NCBI GenBank assembly: GCA_043777815.1
Contig: JAYWHH010000009.1
Span: 124,001-188,000 of the forward strand
From: JAXMDS01 sp043777815
GTDB lineage: Bacteria; Pseudomonadota; Alphaproteobacteria; Rickettsiales; Rickettsiaceae
Length of the DNA stretch: 64,000 bases
Direction of reading: 5' to 3'
Of the stretch, positions 17,347 through 26,122 are shown one piece after another (within the stretch, counting starts at the first letter, position 1; the number at the start of each line of letters is the position of its first letter). The notes under the pieces are model-generated. The model was not told where the DNA came from. It saw nothing but the letters and a program-made list of their open reading frames with translations, and searched no databases. The position numbers and the translations under genes were made by a program.

Positions 17347-18387
17347 TTAACAATTGCCACCAGAGATTATCAATACTATGTTTTTATTGATAACTGATGG
17401 ATTGTCTAATTTCCATTTACATAATCCACTAAAAACAATTGAAGATGAGATTTCTATTGGATTCAAATCAGTTAATGATTGCTTTAATTGAAAGTCTTCT
17501 TTTAAAATACTCTGCATTATTTTATGAGAAATAAAAATCTCTTCTTCCGTAGATAGAAAAAATTTTTCTATATTTTTAATGTAATTAAAAGTTAATTCTG
17601 AAAGAGAAAGGGCTCTTAAGGCATCAGCAACAGTTTGAGGAGATTGATTAAATCTAAATATTTTGTTATTTAGCAAAGACAAGTAGCCATCATTAGCTAT
17701 TAGTGGCTCACATCCAAAAATTTTTACTTGTTTTGATAAATCATGCCAAATAAGTCCTTGATATAGTCCTGATAATAGTCCACCACCTCCACATGGTGCC
17801 AGAAGTCCATATACTTCATCAGGCAATTGATCTATTATTTCTGAAATAATAGAAGCAATGCCATCTATTACATTTTGATCTCCTGATGGGTGTAAAAAAT
17901 ATCCATTTTCAGAAGTTCTAGCTGCAGTTTCGGCTTCTTCACGAGTTTGAGTTAAGTTTAATTCAACTTCTTGATATTTTTTAATGGTATTAATCTTATT
18001 TTCTAGTATATATTTAGGTGCAAAAATTTTTAATTTAAATCCAAAGATTTTAGATAGATGACATAATGCTATACCATAATTTCCTGTAGTATAAGTAGAA
18101 ATATGGGAATATTTAGCTTTAAATTTTATTTCATTTTTTGAATTTTCAGACTCATCAGTAAAACTTTTATTTATATTGTTAAATGTTTCGTTAAAAAAAT
18201 TTGATTCTTGGACACAATGATCAAGCTGAGGCAAAATATTTAAGACGCCATTTAATGCGCCCCTGAATTTAAAAGAGCCTGATATTTGATTAGACTCCAT
18301 CTTGAGAAAGATGTTGTTATCAAATATGTGACTTAATATATCAGAGCGAATTAATGGTGTTTGTATTGCTTTATATGATCTGCACAT
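17347..18387 (-). CDS. Threonine/serine dehydratase-like PLP enzyme (fold type II)
   Basis: 346 residues. The PLP lysine is in SGSFKFRGALNGV, the phosphate-binding glycine loop is APCGGGGLLSGLYQG and the C-terminal serine motif is ISGGNC. This is the catalytic domain of threonine dehydratase (IlvA/TdcB) or serine racemase without the regulatory ACT domain. Between the first and second motifs there is an insertion of about 35 polar residues (around 62-98), and the usual S/A-x-G-N-H-A-Q motif reads TTGNYGIAL, which is a diverged form. It would convert threonine to 2-oxobutanoate or serine to pyruvate; the exact substrate cannot be told. It stands alone and converges with sppA. Confidence 0.8.
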   Translation of the reverse strand: MCRSYKAIQTPLIRSDILSHIFDNNIFLKMESNQISGSFKFRGALNGVLNILPQLDHCVQESNFFNETFNNINKSFTDESENSKNEIKFKAKYSHISTYTTGNYGIALCHLSKIFGFKLKIFAPKYILENKINTIKKYQEVELNLTQTREEAETAARTSENGYFLHPSGDQNVIDGIASIISEIIDQLPDEVYGLLAPCGGGGLLSGLYQGLIWHDLSKQVKIFGCEPLIANDGYLSLLNNKIFRFNQSPQTVADALRALSLSELTFNYIKNIEKFFLSTEEEIFISHKIMQSILKEDFQLKQSLTDLNPIEISSSIVFSGLCKWKLDNPSVINKNIVLIISGGNC

Positions 18388-18516
18388 TTTTAATTAATAG
18401 CGTTTGAATTTAATGCCATCTTATATCTGAAATTAAATTATAACATTTTGCTTTGTTTGCTCAATTACTTACATGCAACTAAATTAAATTTAAATTGCAT
18501 TTTATCGCGTATGGTC

Positions 18517-18545
18517 TTGACGTTAGAAAACAGGATGCTTATATA
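18517..18545 (+). promoter_or_regulatory. groESL promoter
   Basis: TTGACG (18517-18522), 17-base spacer, TATATA (18540-18545), about 42 bases before the groES ATG. It looks like a housekeeping sigma-70 type rather than a clear heat-shock sigma-32 promoter, and no CIRCE inverted repeat is visible. Confidence 0.6.
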
Positions 18546-18587
18546 TATGATTGTACAAGTTCTTAACTTTACACAAAATTTATTTTT

Positions 18588-18908
18588 ATGAGCACCAATT
18601 TACAATTTCAAGTTTCAAAAATTCAACCTCTACATGATAGAGTATTAGTCGATGTTTTTGAACCTAAAGAGAATACGACTAAAGGCGGTATCATTATACC
18701 GGAAAATTCTAAGGAAAAACCAAGTATAGGCATAGTAGCTGCTGTAGGCCATGGCACAGTTACATCTGATGGTAAAAAAATTGAATTGTCAGTTAAACCT
18801 GGCGATAAGATAATTTTTGGTAAATATGCTGGCACAGAAATGAGCGACCATAATGGCAAAAAATATTTAATAATGAAAGAATCTGATATTCTTTGCATCG
18901 TTGAATAA
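18588..18908 (+). CDS. groES: Co-chaperonin GroES
   Basis: 106 residues, about ten longer than usual because of the N-terminal extension MSTNLQFQVSK before the conserved IQPLHDRVLVDV. The mobile loop region TTKGGIIIPENSKEKPS and the end GKKYLIMKESDILCIVE fit the family. GroES caps the GroEL barrel. It lies 34 bases upstream of groEL under one promoter. No Shine-Dalgarno precedes the ATG. Confidence 0.97.
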   Translation: MSTNLQFQVSKIQPLHDRVLVDVFEPKENTTKGGIIIPENSKEKPSIGIVAAVGHGTVTSDGKKIELSVKPGDKIIFGKYAGTEMSDHNGKKYLIMKESDILCIVE

Positions 18909-18942
18909 TATATAAATTTAATAAATAAACAACTATAAACTT

Positions 18943-20610
18943 ATGTCTACAACAGTTAAATTTGGCTTAGATGCACGTAATCCAATATTAAAAGGTGTAA
19001 AAACTATTGCGGATGCCGTAAAAGTAACCCTGGGACCAAAGGGTAGAAATGTGATCATAGAAAAAGCTTATGGCAGTCCTCACGTAACCAAAGATGGAGT
19101 TACTGTTGCCAAGGCTATAGAATTGGCAGATCCATATGAAAATTTAGGAGCTCAATTAATTAAAGCTAGTGCACAAAAAACCGGTGACAACACTGGAGAT
19201 GGAACCACAACCTGCACTGTGCTTACTTATGCAATAGCAGAAAAAGCTAATAGATATGCTTCAACTAGTTTTAATATGATTCGTATTGCTAATGGCATTA
19301 GAGCTGCTTCTAAGTTAGTTTCTGAATCAGCATTGAATAATGCTACTAAAATAGTTCATGATCATGAGATCAAGCATATTGCAACAGTATCTTCTAATGG
19401 AGATGAAGAAATAGGGGATTTAATCACTAAAGCAGCTAGAGCAGTTGGCAACGAGGGCGTAGTTACTGTTCAAGAAAGTCAAGGTGGAGAAACATTTTTA
19501 GAAATAGCCGATGGTATGGAGCTGGATAAAGGATATATCTCTTCTTATTTAACTACTAATCCAGAAAAAATGGTTGCTGAATATGATAATTGTAATGTTT
19601 TAGTTACTGATGCGACTATTTCTACAATTCAAAGCATTGTGCCTATTTTAGAGCAAATTGCACAACAAGGTAAGCCTTTGTTAATTATTTGTGAAGATAT
19701 GGCTTTAGATGTACTTTCAACAATCATAGTAAATAAAATAAGAAGCGGCTTGAAAGTAGTGGCAATTAAAGCTCCAGGATTTGGAGATAGAAGAAAAGCT
19801 ATGTTAGAAGACATTGCTATTTTGACTGGTGCAACTTTAATTACTCAGGACCTTGGTCTAAAAATTGAAAATGTTTCATTAAATGATCTTGGTGAAGTAG
19901 CTAGAGCTGAAGTTTCCAAGGATAGAACAGTTCTTATAAGACACAAAAATAAAAACGATAGGGACCATCTTCAGTCATCTATTGAAGATAGATGTAGCTT
20001 GATAAAGAAAGAAATATCTAATACAACTTCAGACTATGATAAAGAAAAATTACAGGAAAGATTAGCCAAATTATCTGGAGGCGTTGCTATTATAAGAGTT
20101 GGTGGAGCCACTGAGGCTGAAATGAAAGAACGCAAAGATCGTGTTACAGATGCTTGGCATGCTGTTAGAGCAGCTTTGGAAAGTGGATATGTTCCCGGTG
20201 GCGGAGTTTTTCTATTCAATACAGCTAAAAAACATCTTGATGATTATATTGCTAAAACAACTGACTTAGGTGAAGAAGAAAGAATAGGTATGGAATTGGT
20301 ATCTAATAGCTTATCTACTCCACTTAGATTGATAGCAGAAAATGCTGGTAAAGATGCTTCACAAATTGAATATAGAATTGCACAAGATGCAGGCGACAAT
20401 CCTAATTATGGGTATGATGCTCGTAATGACAAGTATACAGATATGATAAAAGCTGGCATTATAGATCCAGCCAAGGTAGTTAGTGATGTAATAATCAATG
20501 CTGGTAGTAGTGCCTCAGTCATTATTTCTACTGAATGCGGTATTGCAAAACAGCCTGAAAAAGAAAAGCCTGGCGCTTCTGGTATGCCTGATATGTCTGG
20601 AATGTATTGA
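18943..20610 (+). CDS. groEL: 60 kDa chaperonin GroEL
   Basis: 555 residues, full length. Recognisable ATP-site motifs include TLGPKGRNV near residue 31, GDGTTTCTVLTYAI with the catalytic Asp, and GGVAIIRVGGATEAEMKERKDRV. The C-terminal tail is the usual Gly-Met-rich type (GMPDMSGMY). A distinct oddity is downstream: the last 32 codons plus stop are present a second time from 20645. That copy is close to the parent, with mainly silent changes. The duplicated part is in the same strand and separated from the real stop by 34 bases. Confidence 0.98.
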   Translation: MSTTVKFGLDARNPILKGVKTIADAVKVTLGPKGRNVIIEKAYGSPHVTKDGVTVAKAIELADPYENLGAQLIKASAQKTGDNTGDGTTTCTVLTYAIAEKANRYASTSFNMIRIANGIRAASKLVSESALNNATKIVHDHEIKHIATVSSNGDEEIGDLITKAARAVGNEGVVTVQESQGGETFLEIADGMELDKGYISSYLTTNPEKMVAEYDNCNVLVTDATISTIQSIVPILEQIAQQGKPLLIICEDMALDVLSTIIVNKIRSGLKVVAIKAPGFGDRRKAMLEDIAILTGATLITQDLGLKIENVSLNDLGEVARAEVSKDRTVLIRHKNKNDRDHLQSSIEDRCSLIKKEISNTTSDYDKEKLQERLAKLSGGVAIIRVGGATEAEMKERKDRVTDAWHAVRAALESGYVPGGGVFLFNTAKKHLDDYIAKTTDLGEEERIGMELVSNSLSTPLRLIAENAGKDASQIEYRIAQDAGDNPNYGYDARNDKYTDMIKAGIIDPAKVVSDVIINAGSSASVIISTECGIAKQPEKEKPGASGMPDMSGMY

Positions 20611-20761
20611 TAAATAGATATTTTGTCTAAACTTATTAACACTACCTCAGTCATTATTTCTACCGAATGTGGTATTGCAAAGCTGCCTGAAAAAGAAAAG
20701 CCTAGTGCTTCTGGCATGCCTGATATGTCTGGAATGTATTGATAAATAGACATTCTGTCTA
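20513..20761 (+). repeat. 132-base tandem duplication of the groEL 3' end
   Basis: Bases 20513-20630 recur at 20645-20761 with an offset of 132 bases. The second copy still encodes the last GroEL residues with two changes (KQPEKEKPGAS to KLPEKEKPSAS) and the same stop codon. It has no start codon of its own. The remaining gene-free bases to 20988 are AT-rich and contain a TATAAT at 20960-20965 that may serve the next gene. Confidence 0.9.
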
Positions 20762-20988
20762 TTATTAGATAAAGATATTATTTTATCTGTTAAAACTTTT
20801 TTTGCATTGAGTTTATATTGAGCGCGCTATTATTTCTGCAATAATAAACTATGTTAAATTTACTGCATTATCTATTGTTTAAAAATTTTAAAGCTAACAC
20901 ACTATTTATCAAATGAAGTTAATTGTTGATTTTCAAGTTTCTAAAAACATAAAATAAAGTATAATTTCCAATAAATTTGGCGTTAGGT

Positions 20989-21834
20989 ATGAAAATTACA
21001 ATTTTAGGATGCGGTTGTTCAGTTGGAGTTCCAGTTGCTGGATGCAAATGTAAAATATGCACAAGTGAAAATAATAAAAATAAACGACTTAGATCATCTG
21101 TTTTTATAGAAATTGATGGCATCAATATCTTGATAGATACTGGTCCAGATCTTAGACAGCAGCTACTCAGAGCAGGTGCCCCTAGGATAGATCTAGTCAT
21201 TTTGACCCATAGACATTATGATCACGTCATTGGTCTTAATGAAATAAGAAGTTACCAATTTTTTGGACCCAGTCCATTAATTCCTGTATTTACAACAGTC
21301 GATGTGATAAATTATCTTAATTTAGCATTCCCCTATATGTTTAATAAAGTAGGTAAATTGCATTTTACTAGCATAGATTATGATGATAAAATTCCATTTA
21401 AAAATTTTCTGAAAAAATCTTTATCTGATATTGATATTTCAGATAATACAAGCAGCAATACTAATAATGGCGAGAACTTTGATTTAAGTAATGAGTGTAT
21501 TCAGGTTTTTCGTCAATATCATGCAATAGATTCAGATAATTTGGGAATTAAAATACGCGATGTAATATATGCCAATGATGTTGTGAGTTTGCCAACATCA
21601 TCCGAGAAGCATTTTTATAACTTAAGAGCCTTGATTTTAGATTGCAAGGAATATGAACAAACTAGTGCACATATAGGACTGGAAAATGTTTTTGAGTGGA
21701 ATCAAAAATATAAACCACAAAAAATTTATTTAACAAATTTAAGTCATAAAATGGATTATGATATTTTAATTGCTAGGTTAAATGGCACTAATATAGAGCC
21801 GTGTTTTGATGGAAAGGTTATTGTTTTGGATTAG
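20989..21834 (+). CDS. MBL-fold metallo-hydrolase (PhnP/RNase Z-like)
   Basis: 281 residues from the ATG at 20989; an in-frame TTG lies 12 bases upstream. The N-terminus MKITILGCGCSVGVPVAGCKC is typical of the small alphaproteobacterial MBL-fold group, with the family's Cys-rich start and RLRSS motif. The metal site reads THRHYDH (His74, His76, Asp78, His79), with later ligands in QYHAID, YANDV (around the aspartate) and TNLSHKMDYD. The substrate is not known; PhnP relatives hydrolyse cyclic phosphodiesters. An insertion of polar residues (ISDNTSSNTNNGEN) sits in a surface loop. Single gene. Confidence 0.85.
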   Translation: MKITILGCGCSVGVPVAGCKCKICTSENNKNKRLRSSVFIEIDGINILIDTGPDLRQQLLRAGAPRIDLVILTHRHYDHVIGLNEIRSYQFFGPSPLIPVFTTVDVINYLNLAFPYMFNKVGKLHFTSIDYDDKIPFKNFLKKSLSDIDISDNTSSNTNNGENFDLSNECIQVFRQYHAIDSDNLGIKIRDVIYANDVVSLPTSSEKHFYNLRALILDCKEYEQTSAHIGLENVFEWNQKYKPQKIYLTNLSHKMDYDILIARLNGTNIEPCFDGKVIVLD

Positions 21835-22099
21835 TAATCTTTACCAAGGAAAAAAGTTTTTAAAAATAATCTAATTTTTGAAATTGAGGCTCAGGTATGT
21901 GTATTAAAAAATACACAAAGAAAAATATGTTTATCAAATTTTGGCATATAGGCTTGATATTATATTATAATTATATTAGTTACTCGGTTATATAGTTCAC
22001 TAGCGGCAGCTGTTTACAAAGAAATTTTCACTCTGATCCATAAAGGATTAGATATCAGATCTCTTTCAAATTTAATCGATAATAATTTACATCATCATC

Positions 22100-22624
22100 A
22101 TGAATCTTCATAATAAAATATCTGAGCTAAGCGAGCAGGGGAAAGCTGACCCACGACTTGAAAAGCCCCAGTACAACTTCAAAACACTTTCTCGATTAGC
22201 TTGCGTGCAGTCAGTTTATCTTTCCAAGGTAACCGAAGATGATTTGATTGCTTGCAGTAATCAAATATTAGAATTATATAGCACAACTGAGGATTTGCTT
22301 GAAGAAATTGTACATATCAAAACCAAGCATTTTGAAAATTTAATTAGTGAGATATCATCTCACTTCAAAGAGATTGAGGAGTTTATTGCCTCTAACTTGA
22401 AACAATCGTACGATAATATTCACAATATGATTCTATCAATCTTAATAGTTGCGGCAGGAGAAATTATGTATTTAAATACAAAGCCAAAGATTGTAGCTAA
22501 TGAATTTACTAATATTGCCAATAGTTTTTTATCGCACAATGAGGTCGGAATGGTAAATTCCATAATAGACAACTTGGGCAAAAGTTACTTAAATAATATA
22601 TCTAACTCGATTAAAACCTTATGA
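22100..22624 (+). CDS. nusB: Transcription antitermination protein NusB
   Basis: 174 residues, in the range of alphaproteobacterial NusB. Conserved segments include LSRLACVQSVYLSKV (family: R..A.Q.LY) and the C-terminal half ILIVAAGEIMY, TKPKIVANEFTNIANSF and EVGMVNSIIDNLGKS, matching the family pattern in which a conserved INEYVEIA-F....EPGFVNG(V/I)LD runs near the end. NusB pairs with NusE (S10) in antitermination of rRNA transcription. Its stop overlaps the start of ppdK by four bases (ATGA), implying translational coupling. Identification is by motif, not by obvious full-length identity. Confidence 0.85.
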   Translation: MNLHNKISELSEQGKADPRLEKPQYNFKTLSRLACVQSVYLSKVTEDDLIACSNQILELYSTTEDLLEEIVHIKTKHFENLISEISSHFKEIEEFIASNLKQSYDNIHNMILSILIVAAGEIMYLNTKPKIVANEFTNIANSFLSHNEVGMVNSIIDNLGKSYLNNISNSIKTL

Positions 22625-25440
22625 TTTTATTAGCTGAACAAATTTTAGATAATCAAGAATATCTCAATAAATGTGGCATAAAAGGGCAAAATTTAGCCAG
22701 TTTGAGTAATAAAAATATTAATGTTCCGGATTTTTTTATAGTTTCATCAGAAATATGCGATTTTTACTTACAAACTCAAGACCTTCCCCAGAATCTAAAG
22801 TTTAAAATTGAAAATTTAAATGTGATACAGGCTATACTAGCCAATAATTCAAAAAATGCAGATGAAATCTTGTCTACGGTATCTGTAAGATCTAGTGGTG
22901 TAATTTCTATGCCTGGCATCATGCATACTTATTTAAATGTGGGTCTAATTAAGTCAGATTTTGATCAATATTTAGATTGTACTAGAAATAAACCAAATAT
23001 TTCAAACATTAGATATAAATTTCTGATTCACTACTTAAGAAATTTAGGGGTGGTATATGACAGTTTATTTGATGGTATCAAGATAAACTTAAAAACAATT
23101 TTTTCCTCAAAAAGTCTTGTATTTAAGAATTTCACTACAGTTAAAGACAGTTTAACAGTTGATAAGATTTTATCTAACTTAGATCTAGAAAATAATTCGG
23201 AAGGTTTACTTGAATTTAAAATGTTTCTTGAAACATCAATTAATCAATCTTTTTTAGATAAAAAATTAAAATATAATGTTTTAGAAGATCCAATCGACCA
23301 AGTTCTTTTTTTTGCTGAGATGGTTTTTATGTCTTCACAGTCACTGAATGTAAATTTATATAAAAATAACAATAAAGTTCAATCAGCTATCAATACAGCT
23401 ATAATAGTTCAAAAAATGGTTTATGGGGATATGGATGGATTATCAGGAGTTTGTTTTTCTCGTAATCCTATTACTGGAGAAAATAGTTTATATGCTGAAG
23501 TAGTTTTTAACAGCCAGGGCAATGATTTAGTTTCTGGATTGAAAACACCGGTTAAATTGCAAAATAAACAACACGAGATTGAGTTACATAAAATAGCTAA
23601 AACTATAGAGCAGTATTACAAGTATCCACAAGATATAGAATTTACAATTTTTAAGGACATTATATATATCATGCAAACGAGAAATGCTAAACTGACAACT
23701 AAAGCTCAGTTGCAGATAAGCTTGGATATGTATGAAGAAAATATCATTAATTTAAAAGAACTAATTAATGTTGCAAAAAATATAAATATTGAAGATAGCT
23801 TATACTCAACTGCTCAATATGATGAACAGGATATAATTGCTCATGGTATTCCATCTAATCCTGGGGCAATCAAGGCGAGAATAGCATTAACTAATGAATA
23901 TGTAGAAAATAATTCTAACAAATATCCATTATGCTTAGTTAGAAACTATACTTCGGTCGATGATTATTTATTGATGACCAAATGTAAAGCATTTATTACT
24001 AAAATTGGAGGATCCACATCACATGCTTCAGTAATAGCCAGATCACTAAACAAACCAGCAATATGTGGTGTTGTTTCATTAGAGATTTATTTAAATTCTT
24101 GCCATAATAATTTTATTAAATTACACGGTAAAACTTTTTATGAGGGCGATGAAGTCGTAATTGATGGTGCAAATGGATTAATTTTATCTCCAGAAACAAA
24201 AATTATTAATAATACTGATAACGTCGAACTTTTAAGTAAATTATTGGCTTTAATTGAATCTAAACAAACCAATTTAATTGAAATAACATTAAATGCAGAT
24301 ACATATAAAGAAATTCAAAATAGTTCAAATTTACATATTAAAAAAATAGGACTCTGTAGAACAGAACATATGTTAGTAGATCCTAAAATGTTAAAAACTT
24401 TCAGAAATTATGTGGTAATGGCTATTATATCTATGAAGCAACCTAACATAAATGAATTCATACACTTGAAAGATTTTTATCTTCAAGATTTAATATCAAT
24501 TCAAACTAGCAAATTCTCTGAAATGCTAGAATTTGATCTTTCAATTCTAGTGCGATTGTTTGATCCGCCTCTACATGAATTCTTTCAGAGTGAAATACTT
24601 CAAGATTTGATTATTAGTATCAAGCAAGATTTAGAAGAAATAGATAATATAAAAACCCTGAGTAATTTTAAAACTCATAATAGATTTAATTTGGGACTTG
24701 AGGAGTTAAAGTCAGCTATAAATGATGATCATGAGGACGTTGCAATTTTAATCGAGCAAACTATATCTAATTTACAAGAGATTAATCCAATGTTAGGTAA
24801 TAGAGGCTCCAGGCTAGGTATACTTCTGCCCCAGCTATATGAATCTCAAATAATTAGTATTTTTAATGCATTAACTAAGATTCATGAAAATCAAAATTTT
24901 AATCAAGCTAATACTAAACTTAAAGTAAATTGTAAAAAAATTAGTATAACTATTCCGTTTATTAATGATTTAGATGAATTTTTATTTTTAAAAAGCATGA
25001 TTAATCGAATTGAAAATCAATATAACTTACCTCAAAAAATAGAAATTGGCGTCATGATTGAAACTGTTAAAGCTTGTTTTATATCTGATAAACTGGCCCA
25101 ACATGCAGATTATTTTAGCTTTGGCACTAATGATCTTACTCAAGTTTCTTTAAGTATATCTAGAGATGATATTCAAAATATACCAGCGAAATATTATGAT
25201 TTTTGGAAACTGGATCCATTTCAAGAACTAGATAGTTGCGTTAAAGAATTAATAAAAATGAGTATTAATTTGGCCAAATCTACCAGCCCAAATATAAAAT
25301 TCTCTTTATGCGGTGAACATGCTCGTTTTGAATCCAACCTTCAATTTTTTAAATCAGTTGGAATTCATGAAATATCAGTATCCAGCTCTGCTTTTTTAAC
25401 TACAAAATACAATATGTTGATGAAATTGCATTTTAATTAA
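22621..25440 (+). CDS. ppdK: Pyruvate, phosphate dikinase
   Basis: 939 residues; relatives are about 880-900. It interconverts pyruvate plus ATP plus phosphate with phosphoenolpyruvate plus AMP plus pyrophosphate. In order: an ATP-grasp domain (VSVRSSGVISMPGIMHTYLNVG; MVYGDMDGLSGVCFSRNP), the phosphohistidine domain with GGSTSHASVIARSL (His468), and the C-terminal PEP-binding barrel with LCRTEHM, GNRGSRLGIL, SFGTNDLTQ and the catalytic-type cysteine in SLCGEHA (about residue 897). It overlaps nusB by four bases. In endosymbionts with a reduced glycolysis this enzyme commonly links pyruvate and PEP. Confidence 0.96.
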   Translation: MILLAEQILDNQEYLNKCGIKGQNLASLSNKNINVPDFFIVSSEICDFYLQTQDLPQNLKFKIENLNVIQAILANNSKNADEILSTVSVRSSGVISMPGIMHTYLNVGLIKSDFDQYLDCTRNKPNISNIRYKFLIHYLRNLGVVYDSLFDGIKINLKTIFSSKSLVFKNFTTVKDSLTVDKILSNLDLENNSEGLLEFKMFLETSINQSFLDKKLKYNVLEDPIDQVLFFAEMVFMSSQSLNVNLYKNNNKVQSAINTAIIVQKMVYGDMDGLSGVCFSRNPITGENSLYAEVVFNSQGNDLVSGLKTPVKLQNKQHEIELHKIAKTIEQYYKYPQDIEFTIFKDIIYIMQTRNAKLTTKAQLQISLDMYEENIINLKELINVAKNINIEDSLYSTAQYDEQDIIAHGIPSNPGAIKARIALTNEYVENNSNKYPLCLVRNYTSVDDYLLMTKCKAFITKIGGSTSHASVIARSLNKPAICGVVSLEIYLNSCHNNFIKLHGKTFYEGDEVVIDGANGLILSPETKIINNTDNVELLSKLLALIESKQTNLIEITLNADTYKEIQNSSNLHIKKIGLCRTEHMLVDPKMLKTFRNYVVMAIISMKQPNINEFIHLKDFYLQDLISIQTSKFSEMLEFDLSILVRLFDPPLHEFFQSEILQDLIISIKQDLEEIDNIKTLSNFKTHNRFNLGLEELKSAINDDHEDVAILIEQTISNLQEINPMLGNRGSRLGILLPQLYESQIISIFNALTKIHENQNFNQANTKLKVNCKKISITIPFINDLDEFLFLKSMINRIENQYNLPQKIEIGVMIETVKACFISDKLAQHADYFSFGTNDLTQVSLSISRDDIQNIPAKYYDFWKLDPFQELDSCVKELIKMSINLAKSTSPNIKFSLCGEHARFESNLQFFKSVGIHEISVSSSAFLTTKYNMLMKLHFN

Positions 25441-25567
25441 TTAAACAAAAAAATAAATCGCTAGGCCTTATCAAAAAAGATATGAATATAGTTCTTATAA
25501 TTAAGGCCCTAGTACATAAATTTATATAATATGGTATATAATTGGGTATATAATTACTTGTTTTTTT

Positions 25568-25855
25568 ATGCTAAAACTACATGAATGTGACAAAATTTCT
25601 TATCCGATTGTTACTGAAAAAAGCACTATCCAAAAGTCCGAGAATAAGTACCATTTTATGGTACACCCAGAAATTTCTAAGATCTCTATCAAAACTACCA
25701 TTGAATCTTTATTTGAAGTAAAAGTAAAAAAAGTTTGTGTAATGAATGTCAAAGGTAAAGTAAAAACTAAAGCCGGAAGATTAGCTAAATTAAAAGATTC
25801 TAAAAAAGCTATAGTAACTTTAGATGAAGGTCATTCAATTAATTTTGAACAGTAA
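25568..25855 (+). CDS. rplW: 50S ribosomal protein L23
   Basis: 95 residues, normal length. Family motifs: YPIVTEKST near the start, KYHFMVHPEISKISIKTTIESLFEVKVKKV, and KKAIVTLDEGHSINF at the end. L23 lies at the polypeptide exit tunnel and binds trigger factor and SRP. It normally sits between rplD and rplB in the S10 operon; here it stands alone after ppdK and about 15 kb from rplB. The last 30 codons are duplicated immediately after the stop codon. The ATG at 25568 has no Shine-Dalgarno. Confidence 0.97.
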   Translation: MLKLHECDKISYPIVTEKSTIQKSENKYHFMVHPEISKISIKTTIESLFEVKVKKVCVMNVKGKVKTKAGRLAKLKDSKKAIVTLDEGHSINFEQ

Positions 25856-25972
25856 AAAACTAAAGCCGGACAACGAGCCAAATTAAAAGATTCTAAAAAA
25901 GCTATAGTAACTTTAGATGAAGGTCATTCAATTAATTTTGAACAGTAAAAATTTTTTGAACAATAAAAATTT
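25762..25972 (+). repeat. 93-base in-frame tandem duplication of the rplW 3' end
   Basis: 25762-25854 recurs as 25855-25947, offset 93 bases (31 codons), so the second copy is in the same frame as rplW and separated from it by a single TAA. It reads KTKAGQRAKLKD...HSINFEQ and then stops; only two residues differ from the parent (GRLAK to GQRAK). A further 17-base fragment of the end, TTTTTTGAACAATAAAAAT, follows at about 25951-25972. From there to 26060 no gene is visible. Confidence 0.9.
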
Positions 25973-26067
25973 ATAGAGCTACATAATAAGTAGAATCTTT
26001 TATTTTATCATAACTGCATCAAGTAGTACTATTTTAGATCTTATCTACAGAGTAGAAGTCTGAAATA

Positions 26068-26122
26068 GTTAATAAGCTTACTAAAAATTTAAAAGTTAAT
26101 AAGCTGACTAAAAATTTAAATG
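26068..26122. repeat. 27-base duplication at the 3' end of the response regulator gene
   Basis: GTTAATAAGCTTACTAAAAA at 26068 recurs at 26095 as GTTAATAAGCTGACTAAAAA, an offset of 27 bases. The stop codon of the minus-strand gene at 26108 lies in the second unit; an equivalent stop occurs in the other. Confidence 0.75.

Noticed and set aside
20406..20753. Antisense open frame across the groEL end and its copy
   Set aside because: It exists only because the complementary strand of the duplicated groEL tail is open; composition and position show it is a shadow.
21958..22120. Frame before nusB reading AAAVYKEIFTLIHKGLDIRS and a His run
   Set aside because: No ATG, GTG or TTG start exists after the upstream stop and it overlaps the nusB start; perhaps a gene relic, but not supportable.
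25855..25947. rplW read as a fused double-tail protein by stop read-through
   Set aside because: The TAA is a normal stop and the 95-residue product has the standard L23 length; no read-through signal is visible.
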